Numbered from the stretch's first letter, positions 45,038 through 54,536 are shown. The stretch is 64,000 nt of DNA from Myxococcus xanthus (GCF_006402735.1 NZ_CP017174.1:3599001-3663000), one strand, 5' to 3'. Numbers and translations: made by a program. Notes: generated by a model not told the origin, from the letters alone.

Positions 45038-46522
45038 TCAGCGCAGCGGCAGTGTGACCAGCCCCGCGGCGAACCGGTCGAACGCCTCATTGGCGGGCAG
45101 TGCGGTGCCGTCGTCCATGTTCCCCAGCATCAGCGCGAAGACGACGCGTGGGTGCCGCGCGTCTCCCGGCCGGTCCACCACCCCCACGAAGCACCGCTGA
45201 CCGGACAGCGTGCCCGTCTTCGCGCGGATGTGGCCCGCGGTGTCGGCGGTGACGGGGCGGGCCGCGAGCGTGCCGTCCTGGCCGGCCACGGGAAGGCTGT
45301 CCAGCAGCGCGGTGCCATAGGCTTCACGCAGGCTGGTGAAGATGACGCGCACCAGTCCCCGCGCGGTGGCCAGGTTGTACCGGGACAGGCCACTGCCATC
45401 CACCGGGCGCAAGTCACGCGAGGGGATGCCTCGGCGGGTCAGTTCCTCCGTCAGCGCGGTGCGCAGGGCGCCATAGCTCTCCGTGCCCGTGAGCTCGCGC
45501 GCGAAGCGCAGGCCCAGGCGCTCCGCGTACAGGTTGAGGGATTCCTTGTTCGTCACCTTCACCAGCTCGGACAGCGGCGGGCTGACCAGGGTGACCAGGG
45601 GCGCGGGCACGGACGGTTGCCGCGGCGTGGGCGCCTCCAGCGTCATGGGCAGTCGGGGGATGCCGCGCGTGAGCAGGGCCGCCTCCACGCAGGCGGAGAA
45701 GAGCTGCTCGGGTTCGTCGACCGACAGCCTCACCGCGGCGGAGCGGGGGCAGGTGTCCGCAGTGGAGCGCCACAGGCAGCGCACGCCGGGCCCGCCACGC
45801 TGGCGCACGCAGGCCAGGGAGGGGCGCTCCGCGTTCGTGTCCACGCCCACCACGGCCGTCAGCGTCGCGAAGGCGGGGGTCACCTGGATGGTGGCGGGCT
45901 GCGCGCAGTCCGCGCCCGCCGCCCGGGACAGCGCCACGTCCACCACGTTCTCCCGGAAGACGAAGGCCGTTGGCGCCGCGCTGTAGGCATACGCGGCGTC
46001 ATCCCAGGCCCAGCCGGGGCCGAAGGGGAACTCCGCCTCCTTCGCGCCGCGCACGCGCACCTGCCCGCGCCACTGGCGGATGCCGCGCGCCTGGAGGGCA
46101 TCCGCCACCTGCTCACACGCCAGCGCCGTCTCGGGGAAGCGCCATGAGCCCAGGGACGGGTCCCCCGTCGGGTCCACCACGATGTCGCCCAGGAAGAGCC
46201 CGCCATCCAGCGTGCCCTCCAGGGCCACCGGCGTCTGGAAGCGGAAGTCCGCGCCCAGCGCGGAGAGGACCGACGCGGTGGAGACGACCTTGAGCGTGGA
46301 GGCGGGCAGGAGCCGGACGTGCTCGCGGTGGGTGAAGAGTGGCTCGCCCGTCTGTGCGTCCACCACGTAGGCGCTGGCCAGGGCGCCTTCGGCCTCCAGG
46401 GTGTCGAAGAGCGCGCGGGCCAGGGAGGGAAGGGTGTCGCCCTCGGGCCGCGTCTCGCGGAAGCAGCCGGAGAGTACCAGGGGGGCCACGAGCAGCAGCA
46501 AGGCGGACAGGACGCGGCGCAT
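45038..46522 (-). CDS. PBP4-type D-alanyl-D-alanine carboxypeptidase lipoprotein (S13)
   Basis: 494 residues. The lipoprotein signal is LLLLVAPLVLSGC (Cys20). The three penicillin-binding motifs are present: SxxK ASTLK (Ser75, Lys78), SLN in KESLNLYAERLG, and KTG in RAKTGTLSG. A large insertion between the first two motifs carries Cys pairs, as in PBP4/DacB. It trims or cleaves peptidoglycan peptides in the periplasm. The start at 46522 gives the signal peptide. Divergent from the RdgC-like gene. Confidence 0.93.
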   Translation of the reverse strand: MRRVLSALLLLVAPLVLSGCFRETRPEGDTLPSLARALFDTLEAEGALASAYVVDAQTGEPLFTHREHVRLLPASTLKVVSTASVLSALGADFRFQTPVALEGTLDGGLFLGDIVVDPTGDPSLGSWRFPETALACEQVADALQARGIRQWRGQVRVRGAKEAEFPFGPGWAWDDAAYAYSAAPTAFVFRENVVDVALSRAAGADCAQPATIQVTPAFATLTAVVGVDTNAERPSLACVRQRGGPGVRCLWRSTADTCPRSAAVRLSVDEPEQLFSACVEAALLTRGIPRLPMTLEAPTPRQPSVPAPLVTLVSPPLSELVKVTNKESLNLYAERLGLRFARELTGTESYGALRTALTEELTRRGIPSRDLRPVDGSGLSRYNLATARGLVRVIFTSLREAYGTALLDSLPVAGQDGTLAARPVTADTAGHIRAKTGTLSGQRCFVGVVDRPGDARHPRVVFALMLGNMDDGTALPANEAFDRFAAGLVTLPLR

Positions 46523-46671
46523 GTCGCCCGGCACGCTACCGCCGCGGGGCGGACCTGTCATGCGGCCGGGGACAGGTTGCCTGGAAAGGGAGCGCGGCCA
46601 CGAGGAAGGCGCCGTCAGCCACGCCGAGTGCCTTGACGGCACGGCGCTCGCACCCCATCCTGCCGCGCCCC

Positions 46672-47316
46672 ATGCCTGTCCTTCGTGGTGCTGTCACGCT
46701 GTCGCGCTTCCGGGTCGAACCGGCGAAGGAAGCGCCTTCGGATGTCAAACGCTGGCTGACGCGCGGCCTCAAGGCGCACGCGTTCGAGCCCATCGACCGC
46801 CGCTCCGAAGAAGAGCGCGCCGTCGGCTTCGTGGAGCTGGAGAACGAGGAGTCCAGCGAGTTCTCCGCTGGCCGTCTCTACTATGGCGAGTACGCCCTGT
46901 TCGCCTTCCGCATCGACACCATCAAGGTGCCGGCCGCGGCGCTCAAGGCGGAGCTGGCGAAGTGGGCCGCCGCCTTCGAGAAGGAGAATGGCCGCCCGCC
47001 CAGCCGGGGCGAGAAGACGCAGAGCCGCGGTGAAATCCGCCAGATGCTCCGCACCCGCGCCACGCCCCGCACGTCGACGGTGGACGTGAGCTGGAACCTG
47101 AAGACGCAGCAGGTGCAGATCTGGTCCGCGTCGCGCAAGGTGGTGGACGAAATCACCGTCGCGCTGGAGGGCGGGCTGAACGTGAAGTTCTTCGGCATGA
47201 CGCCGTCGGCCATGGCGCAGACGGCGGGCATCGATGAGTCCCTGCTGGGGCCCACCACGGAGCTGATTGGCATGGACCTGCCGGCGACGGCGGAGGTGGC
47301 ACATGGCGAGGCGTGA
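46672..47316 (+). CDS. RdgC-like protein, N-terminal half
   Basis: 214 residues against ~300 in E. coli RdgC. The start MPVLRGAVTLSRFRVEP and the segments WLTRGLKAHAFEPI, AVGFVELEN, SRGEIRQMLRTRATPRTSTVDVSW and VQIWSASRKVVDEI match the N-terminal and central parts of the RdgC family, a ring-shaped double-strand DNA-binding protein that modulates RecA. The C-terminal part of the family appears to be supplied by the next gene, which overlaps by 14 nt. Both together would total ~440 residues. I see no sign of sequencing error, since each has its own start and stop. Confidence 0.75.
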   Translation: MPVLRGAVTLSRFRVEPAKEAPSDVKRWLTRGLKAHAFEPIDRRSEEERAVGFVELENEESSEFSAGRLYYGEYALFAFRIDTIKVPAAALKAELAKWAAAFEKENGRPPSRGEKTQSRGEIRQMLRTRATPRTSTVDVSWNLKTQQVQIWSASRKVVDEITVALEGGLNVKFFGMTPSAMAQTAGIDESLLGPTTELIGMDLPATAEVAHGEA

Positions 47317-47992
47317 CGAGGCGCGGGCCGAAGCGGCCTTCATGCGCGGTGATGTCGGCGTGGACGGCGGCGCCACCGAGGAGACGAAGGACGAGGCCGA
47401 AGTCGAAAAGGGCAAAGCGCAAGATCAGCTGCTGCGTGGCCGCGCCTATCTGGGCCGCGAGTTCCTCACGTGGCTCCTGTGGCGCACCGAGGCCGGCGGG
47501 CCGCTCGTCGAGGTGGAGGGTGAAGGCGTCAGCGTCCTCTTCATGGGCCGCGTGGTGCTGCGCGGCGTGTCCGGTGAGGTGACGGAGATGAGCGCCAAGG
47601 GCACCCTGGCGCCGTACTCCGAGCAGGTGAAGCACTCGCTGGACCGCGGGCTGCTGGTGGCCCAGGCCCGCCTGCGCTTCACCCAGGGCGAGAGGGAGTT
47701 CGAGGCCACGGTGGACTCCGAGTTCCTCGACATCCGCGCGGGCAAGCTGCCGGCGCTGATGAGCGAGGAGGAGGATGACCAGCTCTCCGAGCGGCTCTTC
47801 CTGATGGAACAGCTGGCCGCCATGGTGGACGCGCTGGTGCAGGACTACCTGTCGGTGCGCGCCAGCAAGGGCTGGAGCAAGACGGTCGTCCCCGCGATGA
47901 AGGAGTGGATGCGCGGCGACGAGAAGGGTGCGGACGCGCTCGCCAAGGCCGCCCGCGCCCGGGGCCGTGACGCTCGCACGGCGCGGAGCTGA
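47303..47992 (+). CDS. RdgC-like protein, probable C-terminal half
   Basis: 229 residues. After a charged leader (residues 1-42), YLGREFLTWLLWRTEAGGP resembles the segment that begins the C-terminal region in longer RdgC proteins of delta-proteobacteria. RLRFTQGEREFEATVDSEFLDI and a helical end follow. It is encoded +1 relative to the upstream gene, with GGAGG 6 nt before its ATG, so translation is probably coupled. It likely forms a heteromeric RdgC ring with its partner. The assignment is by resemblance and context. Confidence 0.65.
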   Translation: MARRDEARAEAAFMRGDVGVDGGATEETKDEAEVEKGKAQDQLLRGRAYLGREFLTWLLWRTEAGGPLVEVEGEGVSVLFMGRVVLRGVSGEVTEMSAKGTLAPYSEQVKHSLDRGLLVAQARLRFTQGEREFEATVDSEFLDIRAGKLPALMSEEEDDQLSERLFLMEQLAAMVDALVQDYLSVRASKGWSKTVVPAMKEWMRGDEKGADALAKAARARGRDARTARS

Positions 47993-48001
47993 GCGGGCCG
48001 T

Positions 48002-48706
48002 CTAGCGTGTCGCGGGGTCCGGATGCGGTGGTGTCCTTCGCCGCATCCAGGCCAGCGCCAGGCCGGGCAGCAGCACCATGCCCGCGAAGAGCAGCAGGAA
48101 CGACTCCAGCCGCGCGGCGCTGGCGCCCAGCGCGGCATAGGTCACCGACACGCCCAGGTTGGCCAGGGCGCTCACGGTGAGGAACGTTCGGGGGCGCATG
48201 CGGCTGGTGCCCGCGAAGAGCACGGACGTCTCCGCCAGCACTGGCACCGCGCGGAAGGCGAGCAGGAACCAGGGCCCCATCCGTTCGGCGGCGCGGGTCA
48301 GCCGGTCCAACTCGGCGTCACCCGCCATGCGCCGCAGCGCCGCCGTTCCGGCCCGCGCGCCCAAGCCATAGCCCACCGCGCAGCCCGCCATCATCCCCAG
48401 CCAGGACGTGGCCGCGCCGACCCAGAAGCCCAGCAGTCCCCCTGCGGCGGTGCCCACCAGGCTGGAGGGCACCGGCAGCAGGGCATCACCGGCCAGCAGT
48501 CCCCCGAGCAGCAGCGCCACCTGCCAGGATGGTGGCCGCGTGGCCAGGAAGTGTCCGGCCGCCGCCTCCAGGCTGTCCCCGAACCAGGCGAAGGGCAGCA
48601 GGATGGCGGCCAGCAGCAGCCCGCTGAAGGCCGCCCAGCCCATGACGGCGCGACTGAACAGCCGGCCTTCGCCCGCCGCCGTCAGGCCCGGCGTGGGCTC
48701 AGCCAT
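48002..48706 (-). CDS. VTT-domain (DedA/TVP38-like) membrane protein
   Basis: 234 residues with about six hydrophobic segments. LLPVPSSLVGTAAGGLLGFWVGAATSWLG and LLAFRAVPVLAETSVLFAGTSRM are VTT/SNARE-associated domain signatures. Family members move undecaprenyl phosphate or phospholipids across the inner membrane or support membrane homeostasis. The gene overlaps the upstream GAF gene by 8 nt, so the two are translated together. It converges with the RdgC pair. Confidence 0.87.
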   Translation of the reverse strand: MAEPTPGLTAAGEGRLFSRAVMGWAAFSGLLLAAILLPFAWFGDSLEAAAGHFLATRPPSWQVALLLGGLLAGDALLPVPSSLVGTAAGGLLGFWVGAATSWLGMMAGCAVGYGLGARAGTAALRRMAGDAELDRLTRAAERMGPWFLLAFRAVPVLAETSVLFAGTSRMRPRTFLTVSALANLGVSVTYAALGASAARLESFLLLFAGMVLLPGLALAWMRRRTPPHPDPATR

Positions 48707-49124
48707 CCGCGATGGGGAGCCGGGACGCCGCGGCCATCAGGGACGTCTCGCGCTCGGCGGCCAGCGAGCCTTCCTCGGTGAATGCGATGCCCACCACCGC
48801 GCGCACACGGCCTGTCGCATCGAGCACCGGAATCGCCACCGCCGAGCGCGCGTCCACCGCCTTCGCGCCCGGCTTGATGTCGCTGGACGTGTCCTCCTTC
48901 AGGTTGCACGTCTGCACGGGTTGCTTGCGCACCTGGGCGAGCCCCGCCATTCCCTTGCCGTGCGGCACGTGCTGGACGGCCGTCATCAACGGCGGCGGAA
49001 TGTTGAGGGCGGCCACGAGGAAGAGGTCGTCTCCCCGCTGAAGGTGGACGGTGCCCGCGATGGCTCCGTGCTCGCTGGCGAACGACTCCAGCCACGACTG
49101 GTAGGACGCGTTCTTTTCGTTCAT
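48699..49124 (-). CDS. Stand-alone GAF-domain protein
   Basis: 141 residues, essentially one GAF domain. FASEHGAIAGTVHLQRGDDLFLVAALNIPP, GKGMAGLAQVRKQPVQTC and SAVAIPVLDATGRVRAVVGIAF give the core. The single Cys in VQTCNL could be a redox site, but the Cys pattern of free methionine sulfoxide reductase is absent. It may sense a small ligand and act on the VTT protein encoded just downstream. Divergent from the hybrid histidine kinase. Confidence 0.85.
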   Translation of the reverse strand: MNEKNASYQSWLESFASEHGAIAGTVHLQRGDDLFLVAALNIPPPLMTAVQHVPHGKGMAGLAQVRKQPVQTCNLKEDTSSDIKPGAKAVDARSAVAIPVLDATGRVRAVVGIAFTEEGSLAAERETSLMAAASRLPIADG

Positions 49125-49305
49125 GGCGCGGAAAACTGTGCGCCCCGGCTTCGCCCGCAGTCAACGCGCCGCGGCCTCAAGTCGACGTTCGAACCCATCC
49201 TCCGTGAGACTGTTCAGCCCACGTCACTCCAATGTACTGGAGGGCACCCCGTACTCCCGCCCGTGCAGGATGTGGCGCGATGCTCCGCTGGAAGGCCGCA
49301 GGTCG

Positions 49306-51507
49306 ATGAAGCCGCGCTCGCTTCGCTTCTATCTCGGGTTGCTCGCGCTCGGCCTGCTGGTGCCGCTCGTGCTCTTCGCGGCGGGGGCGGTGAACCGCTT
49401 CGCGGCGTCGCAGCGCGAGGCCCGGGCCCAGGGCATGCGTGAGACGGCCCGCGCGTTGGCGCTCGTCGTGGAACGCGAGCTGGGGCAGTCCGTCCGGGCG
49501 CTGGAGGTGCTGTCGCATTCGGCCCCGCTGGCGCAAGGCGACCTGAAGACCTTCCATGCCACCTGCCAGGCCGTGGTGGAGTCCCAGGCACAGTGGGGCT
49601 CGCTCGTCCTGCTGGATGTGGAGGGCCGGACGATGTTCACCACGGACCAGCCCTTCGGAACCGACCTGGCGGCGCTCGTGGATGAACGGCACTTCGTGCG
49701 CGAGGTCGTGAAGACGGGACGCGCGGTCATCTCCGACTTCCCCTACCAGCGCTTCCAGGGGCCGCCCACCGTGGTGGTCGCGATGCCGGTGCGGCGCCAG
49801 GGCGTGCTCGCGGGCGTGCTGGTGGCGACGTACGCCATGCAGCACTTCGACAAGCTCTGGGACGAACAGCGCATCCAGGGGGACTGGGTGGGCACGCTGG
49901 TGGACGAGGAGGGCGTCATCCTCTCGCGCAGCCGGGGCCGCGCCCGGTTCGTCGGAACGAAGGCCCGGCCCGAATACATCGAGAACATCCGCGTGGGCCG
50001 CGAGGGCTTCTTCGCGTCGCAGACGGTGGATGGGATGAAGTCGTTCGCGGCCTACGCGCGTTTGCAGTTGGTGCCTTGGACGGTGTCGTTCTCGGGGCCT
50101 CGCGAGGTGTTCACTGCGTCGGTGAACCAATCCCTGGTCGCGTTGCTCATCGCGGGGCTGGGGTGCTGTGTCATCGCCACCGCCTGGGCCGCCTGGGTGA
50201 GCCGCCGCATGACGCGTCCGCTCCGCGCCCTGGCCCGCGCGGCCCGGGAGCGCCCGGACTCTGCGGATGCCTTCACCAACGTGGGGCCCACGGGCATCTC
50301 CGAACTGGAGGACCTGCGGGCGACGCTCGCGCTCACCGCGGCCATGGTGATGGAACGCGAGGGCGCGCTGCGGACGAAGATGACAGAGGCCGAGGCGGCC
50401 AACCTCGCCAAGGACCAGTTCCTGGCCATGCTGGGCCATGAGCTGCGCAATCCGCTGTCCGCCATCACCAGCGGCGTGAAGGTGCTGTCGGTGACGGAGG
50501 ACGCCGCCAGCCGCGAGCGGGCGCGCGCCCTGGTGGAGCGGCAGGCCTTCCACCTGGCGCGACTGGTGGATGACCTGCTCGATGTGGAGCGGGTCAGCAG
50601 TGGCCGCATCCTGCTCCAGAAGCAGACCATGGACTTGTCGGAGTGCGTGCGGCGGGCCGTCGCGGCGCTGGAGTCCTCCGGACGGACGCAGGCGCACCAG
50701 GTGGAGGTAGAGGCCCCGCGGGCCTGGCTGGAGGGGGACGCGAGCCGCCTGGAGCAGGTCGTGACGAACCTCGTGTCCAACGCGCTCAAGTACACGCCGC
50801 CCGGCGGTCGCATCCGCGTGGTGACGCGGGAGGAGCCCGGCCACGTGGTGCTGGAGGTGTCCGACACCGGAGATGGCCTGTCACCGGAGCTCCAGGAGCG
50901 CGTGTTCGAGCTCTTCTTCCAGGCGGAGCGCACCCTGGACCGCGCGCAGGGAGGCCTGGGCATTGGCCTCACGCTGGTGAAGCGGTTGGTGGAGCTGCAT
51001 GGCGGCTCCGTGCGCGCGCAGAGTGACGGGCTGGCGAAGGGCAGCACCTTCACGGTGCGGCTGCCGCGCGGCCAGGTCGAACAGGCGCCTCGGCTTCAAG
51101 ACGCTCCCATGGCGCCGGCCTCCGGACGCCACGTGTTGCTGGTGGATGACCACACCGACAGCCGGCAACTCGTCCGCGAGTTGCTCGAACTGGAGGGGCA
51201 TACCGTCAGCGAAGCGGAGGACGGTCCCTCGGGTCTGGCGCGGGCGCGCGAGCTGCGTCCCGAGGTCGTGTTGCTGGACATCGGCCTGCCCGGGCTCGAC
51301 GGCTACGAGGTGGCGCGCGCGCTCCGCTCGACGGACGAGGGGCGCGACCTGCTGCTCATCGCCGTGACGGGCTACGGCCTGGAAGAGGACCGGCGCCGCG
51401 CGCTGGAGGCGGGCTTCGACGAGCACCTGGTGAAGCCGGTGGACCTCACGCGTCTGCGTGAGTTGCTGCGGCCGAGGAAGCGAGCCGCGCCGGCTCACTC
51501 CACGTAG
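49306..51507 (+). CDS. Hybrid sensor histidine kinase with periplasmic Cache domain and receiver
   Basis: 733 residues. Membrane segments at ~8-28 and ~277-297 enclose a periplasmic dCache-like sensor (SLVLLDVEGRTMFTTD, PTVVVAMPVRRQG). HAMP-like linker, then HisKA with His378 in LGHELRNPLSAI, and ATPase boxes NLVSNALKY, DTGDGLSP and GLGIGLTL. A C-terminal receiver (607-733) has LVDDHTDSR, phospho-acceptor Asp658 (LLDIGLPGLDG) and Lys710. It senses an extracytoplasmic small molecule and starts a phosphorelay. The start at 49306 follows GGAAGG. Its last 13 nt overlap the convergent Cys-rich gene. Confidence 0.94.
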   Translation: MKPRSLRFYLGLLALGLLVPLVLFAAGAVNRFAASQREARAQGMRETARALALVVERELGQSVRALEVLSHSAPLAQGDLKTFHATCQAVVESQAQWGSLVLLDVEGRTMFTTDQPFGTDLAALVDERHFVREVVKTGRAVISDFPYQRFQGPPTVVVAMPVRRQGVLAGVLVATYAMQHFDKLWDEQRIQGDWVGTLVDEEGVILSRSRGRARFVGTKARPEYIENIRVGREGFFASQTVDGMKSFAAYARLQLVPWTVSFSGPREVFTASVNQSLVALLIAGLGCCVIATAWAAWVSRRMTRPLRALARAARERPDSADAFTNVGPTGISELEDLRATLALTAAMVMEREGALRTKMTEAEAANLAKDQFLAMLGHELRNPLSAITSGVKVLSVTEDAASRERARALVERQAFHLARLVDDLLDVERVSSGRILLQKQTMDLSECVRRAVAALESSGRTQAHQVEVEAPRAWLEGDASRLEQVVTNLVSNALKYTPPGGRIRVVTREEPGHVVLEVSDTGDGLSPELQERVFELFFQAERTLDRAQGGLGIGLTLVKRLVELHGGSVRAQSDGLAKGSTFTVRLPRGQVEQAPRLQDAPMAPASGRHVLLVDDHTDSRQLVRELLELEGHTVSEAEDGPSGLARARELRPEVVLLDIGLPGLDGYEVARALRSTDEGRDLLLIAVTGYGLEEDRRRALEAGFDEHLVKPVDLTRLRELLRPRKRAAPAHST

Positions 51508-51899
51508 CCGGGACAGTTCTGGACCGCGGGCTGGCACAGCTGCAACACGCGCGCTGCGTCCGTGAAGGTCTGCTTCCGGGCCTGGAGGTAACAACCCGCG
51601 GGGTCTTCGTCGGGCGCGGCGAACTGACACAGCTGGACGGCCTGGCTTTGCGTGAGGGAGCCTTCCTCCTGGGCGCGCACGAAGCAGTCGGCGGGCGTGG
51701 ATGAACGGGCGCCGCGGCAGAGCTGCGTGGCCAGGGAGTCGTCGAGTCCGCCATCGGTCGCGCGCTGGTAGCAGGACAGTTGCGGCACGACGCCCTGGGC
51801 GGCCGCGGCCGCGGGCACTCCCAAGAGGCCGAGCACGGCGGTGAGCGCAGCGCCCGCGAACGGACGAAAGAATCGGGATGTCCCACTGCCTGTCTTCAT
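51495..51899 (-). CDS. Secreted Cys-rich repeat protein
   Basis: 134 residues with a signal peptide (ALTAVLGLLGVPAAAAA). The mature part has three imperfect ~33-residue repeats of the form (S/D/G)C-(Y/F)-x-x-A ... L-C (SCYQRATDGG, DCFVRAQEEG, GCYLQARKQT), plus a final Cys pair. Disulfide-stabilised helical hairpins are likely. Function unknown; it may be periplasmic or secreted. AGGAGG lies 5 nt upstream of the ATG. Confidence 0.78.
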   Translation of the reverse strand: MKTGSGTSRFFRPFAGAALTAVLGLLGVPAAAAAQGVVPQLSCYQRATDGGLDDSLATQLCRGARSSTPADCFVRAQEEGSLTQSQAVQLCQFAAPDEDPAGCYLQARKQTFTDAARVLQLCQPAVQNCPGYVE

Positions 51900-52190
51900 G
51901 AGGCCTCCTTTCCGAGCAATCTAGGGGCTTCCGCGCGGTGAGGCCGGCCCCCGCACGGCCGTCCGCCCCGGGACAATGCGGCAAGGGAAGGGGTCGTTCC
52001 GCCGCCTGTCCTATGCGGGAAGATTGTCGGATGACGCGCCGTGTCCGGGGGGAGACGTCCACGGAACGATGCGCGGGCCTACTTCACGACGACTGCCACC
52101 CACGCGGTCCGGCATCCGGCAGAGGACGCCTTGGACGCGAGGTCCAGTCCCCTGGCGTTCCACGCCTTCCCGAACCACCACAGCAGCGCC

Positions 52191-54491
52191 ATGAAACAAC
52201 GACGACCGTCTCTCTTGATGCTGCTGGGCGTTGTGGCGCTCGCGATGGGCCTGCTCGGCATTTCGCTCGCATGTCCTGGCTCCTCGGGAGACCGTTCCGG
52301 TCGCCCTGGGGACGAAGATGAAATCATCGACCCCCCATCCGAAGGGGGGCCGGGCACGGACGGAGACGGGAGCACTCCGATGGTGCCAGATGGTGGGGGC
52401 CCGGATTCCCAGGTGCCCTTCGGGCTGGACGCGCGCCCCGCGAACCCTACGTGTGTAGCGCCTCCCCGGCCCCCGGACCCCGCGGGGGCCACCATCTCGC
52501 GCGCGTTCCCGGACGTGAGCTTCACCCAGCCCTTGTTCGCCCTCCAGGCGCCGGGGGACAGCCGCCGCATCTACGTGGTGGAGCGAGGGGGACGGGTGCG
52601 CGTGTTCGACAAGGACGCCACGCCGCCCGTCAGCTCCGTGTTCGTCGACATCTCCAGGCAGGTGATCGTGGAGCATGACGAGACGGGCTTGCTCGGGATG
52701 GCCTTCCACCCGGCGTTCGCCACCAATGGCCAGGTGTTCCTCTCCTATGTCGGAAACACCGCCATGGGTGGTCTACGCTCGTTCATCGTCCGTTACCGCA
52801 GCCCGGATGGTGGGGCCACCCTGGACCCGGCGAGCGCGGAGGTCGTGCTCGAACAGGACCAGCCCTTCTCCACCCACAACGGCGGCCATCTCGCGTTCGG
52901 ACCGGATGGCTTCCTCTACTTCGCCTACGGTGACGGCGGCGGACGCCTGGACCCGAACCGGACGGCCCAGAATCCGGAGCTCCTGCTGGGGAAGATGCTG
53001 CGGCTCGACGTGGACAGCGCGCGGCCATATGCCATTCCGCCGACCAACCCCTACGCCACCGCCGGCGGGCGAAAGGAAATCTACGCCACCGGCTTCCGCA
53101 ACCCGTGGCGCTGGAGCTTCGACCGGAGCACGGGCGCGCTCTGGCTGGGCGACGTGGGCGAAAAGCTCCTCGAGGAGATCAACCGCGTCGAGCTGGGAGG
53201 CAACTACGGCTGGAGCATCCTGGAGGGCACCGAGTGCGCGCGCGGTAGCGGCTGCCGCGCCACCGGGTTGACGCCGCCCGTGGCCGTCTATGGCCGCACC
53301 GAAGGCGTCTCCGTCACCGGCGGCTACGTGTACCGCGGCACCGCCGTGCCGGCGCTCGCGGGCAAGTACGTCTTCGGTGACTTTGGCTCGGGCCGCATCT
53401 GGACGTTGCCAGGAGACGCCCTGCCGGGTGCGGCCGCGGTGCCCCAATTACTCGTCACCACGGCGCTCAGCATCTCCTCGTTCGCCGAGCTCAACGACGG
53501 CGAGCTGCTGGTGGTGGACTTCACGGGGGGAGGACTGCACCGCATCCACGCGTCTCTGCCTCCCGCACCGGGTGGCGAGGCGTTCCCCACACTGCTGTCC
53601 GCCACGGGCTGCGCGGACCCGACGAACCCGAACCTCCCCTCGGCGGGCCTCATCCCGTATGGCGTGAATGCCCCGCTGTGGTCGGACGGCGCGCAGAAGG
53701 AGCGGTTCATGGGCGTTCCAGACGGGGCGGTGATGACGGTGGGGCCGGAGGGCGTGCTGGACGCGCCCCCCGGCACCGTGACGGTGAAGACGTTCCTCCT
53801 GGGCGGGAAGCGTGTGGAGACGCGCCTCTTCATGCGCCATCCGGACGGCGTCTGGGCGGGCTACTCGTACGAGTGGAATGATGCGGGTACCGACGCGACG
53901 TTGCTGGAGACGGGCAAGGTGAAGACGGTGGGGGCGCAGACGTGGACGTACCCCAGCCGGGGTGAATGCATGCAGTGTCACACCGCCGCCGCGGGCTTCG
54001 TGCTGGGCCTGGAGGTCGCGCAGCTCAACGGGGATTACACCTACCCGGGCGGGCGCATCGCGTCGCAGCTCCGGACCCTGGAGCACATTGGCGTGCTGAA
54101 ATTGCCGGCCCCGGTGGAGCAGCTGCCTCGGATGCCTGCCTACGCCGGACCGGAGCCCGTGGAGGCGCGCGCGCGGGCCTACCTGCACGCCAACTGCGCC
54201 GTCTGTCACCGGCCCAATGGCCTGGGCCGCGGTGTGTCGGACCTGCGCTACTCCACGCCGCTCGCCGCAGCGAAGATTTGTGGTGTGGCGCCAGAGCACG
54301 GTGAGCTGGGCGTGGCCGGAGCGATGCTGGTCGCGCCGGGAGACCCGTCGAAGTCGGTCCTGTCGCGGCGCATGCACTCGCTGTCGACGACACGCATGCC
54401 GCCGCTGGCCAGCGCGGTGAAGGACATCGAGGGCACGGGGCTCGTGGACGCGTGGATTACGTCCCTGCCCGCGTGTCCCGCGGGGCCCTGA
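52191..54491 (+). CDS. PQQ-type sugar dehydrogenase / di-heme cytochrome c lipoprotein
   Basis: 766 residues. The signal ends in GISLAC (Cys28). Residues ~100-445 form the six-blade propeller of glucose/sorbosone dehydrogenases (LLGMAFHPAFATNGQVFLSY, HNGGHLAFGPDGFLY, GFRNPWRWSFD). The C-terminal part (~460-766) fits the TIGR03806-type region and carries two c-type heme sites, CMQCH and CAVCH. The fusion implies oxidation of a sugar or aldehyde with direct electron transfer to heme at the outer membrane or in the periplasm. The start is set by the signal peptide. Confidence 0.87.
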   Translation: MKQRRPSLLMLLGVVALAMGLLGISLACPGSSGDRSGRPGDEDEIIDPPSEGGPGTDGDGSTPMVPDGGGPDSQVPFGLDARPANPTCVAPPRPPDPAGATISRAFPDVSFTQPLFALQAPGDSRRIYVVERGGRVRVFDKDATPPVSSVFVDISRQVIVEHDETGLLGMAFHPAFATNGQVFLSYVGNTAMGGLRSFIVRYRSPDGGATLDPASAEVVLEQDQPFSTHNGGHLAFGPDGFLYFAYGDGGGRLDPNRTAQNPELLLGKMLRLDVDSARPYAIPPTNPYATAGGRKEIYATGFRNPWRWSFDRSTGALWLGDVGEKLLEEINRVELGGNYGWSILEGTECARGSGCRATGLTPPVAVYGRTEGVSVTGGYVYRGTAVPALAGKYVFGDFGSGRIWTLPGDALPGAAAVPQLLVTTALSISSFAELNDGELLVVDFTGGGLHRIHASLPPAPGGEAFPTLLSATGCADPTNPNLPSAGLIPYGVNAPLWSDGAQKERFMGVPDGAVMTVGPEGVLDAPPGTVTVKTFLLGGKRVETRLFMRHPDGVWAGYSYEWNDAGTDATLLETGKVKTVGAQTWTYPSRGECMQCHTAAAGFVLGLEVAQLNGDYTYPGGRIASQLRTLEHIGVLKLPAPVEQLPRMPAYAGPEPVEARARAYLHANCAVCHRPNGLGRGVSDLRYSTPLAAAKICGVAPEHGELGVAGAMLVAPGDPSKSVLSRRMHSLSTTRMPPLASAVKDIEGTGLVDAWITSLPACPAGP

Positions 54492-54506
54492 GGCCTCGCG
54501 GGACGG

Positions 54507-54536
54507 GAGCGCCAGCATCTGTGCGGCTGGCGCCTC
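54507..54536. terminator. Convergent hairpin after the dehydrogenase gene
   Basis: GAGCGCCAGC (54507-54516) and GCTGGCGCCTC (54526-54536) pair with one bulged C around a 9-nt loop. It lies between convergent genes and overlaps the last bases of the EEP gene. No T tract. Confidence 0.45.

Noticed and set aside
47303..47316. Programmed frameshift joining the two RdgC-like genes
   Set aside because: The overlap has no slippery run, and the second gene has its own ribosome site and ATG, so coupled initiation is simpler.
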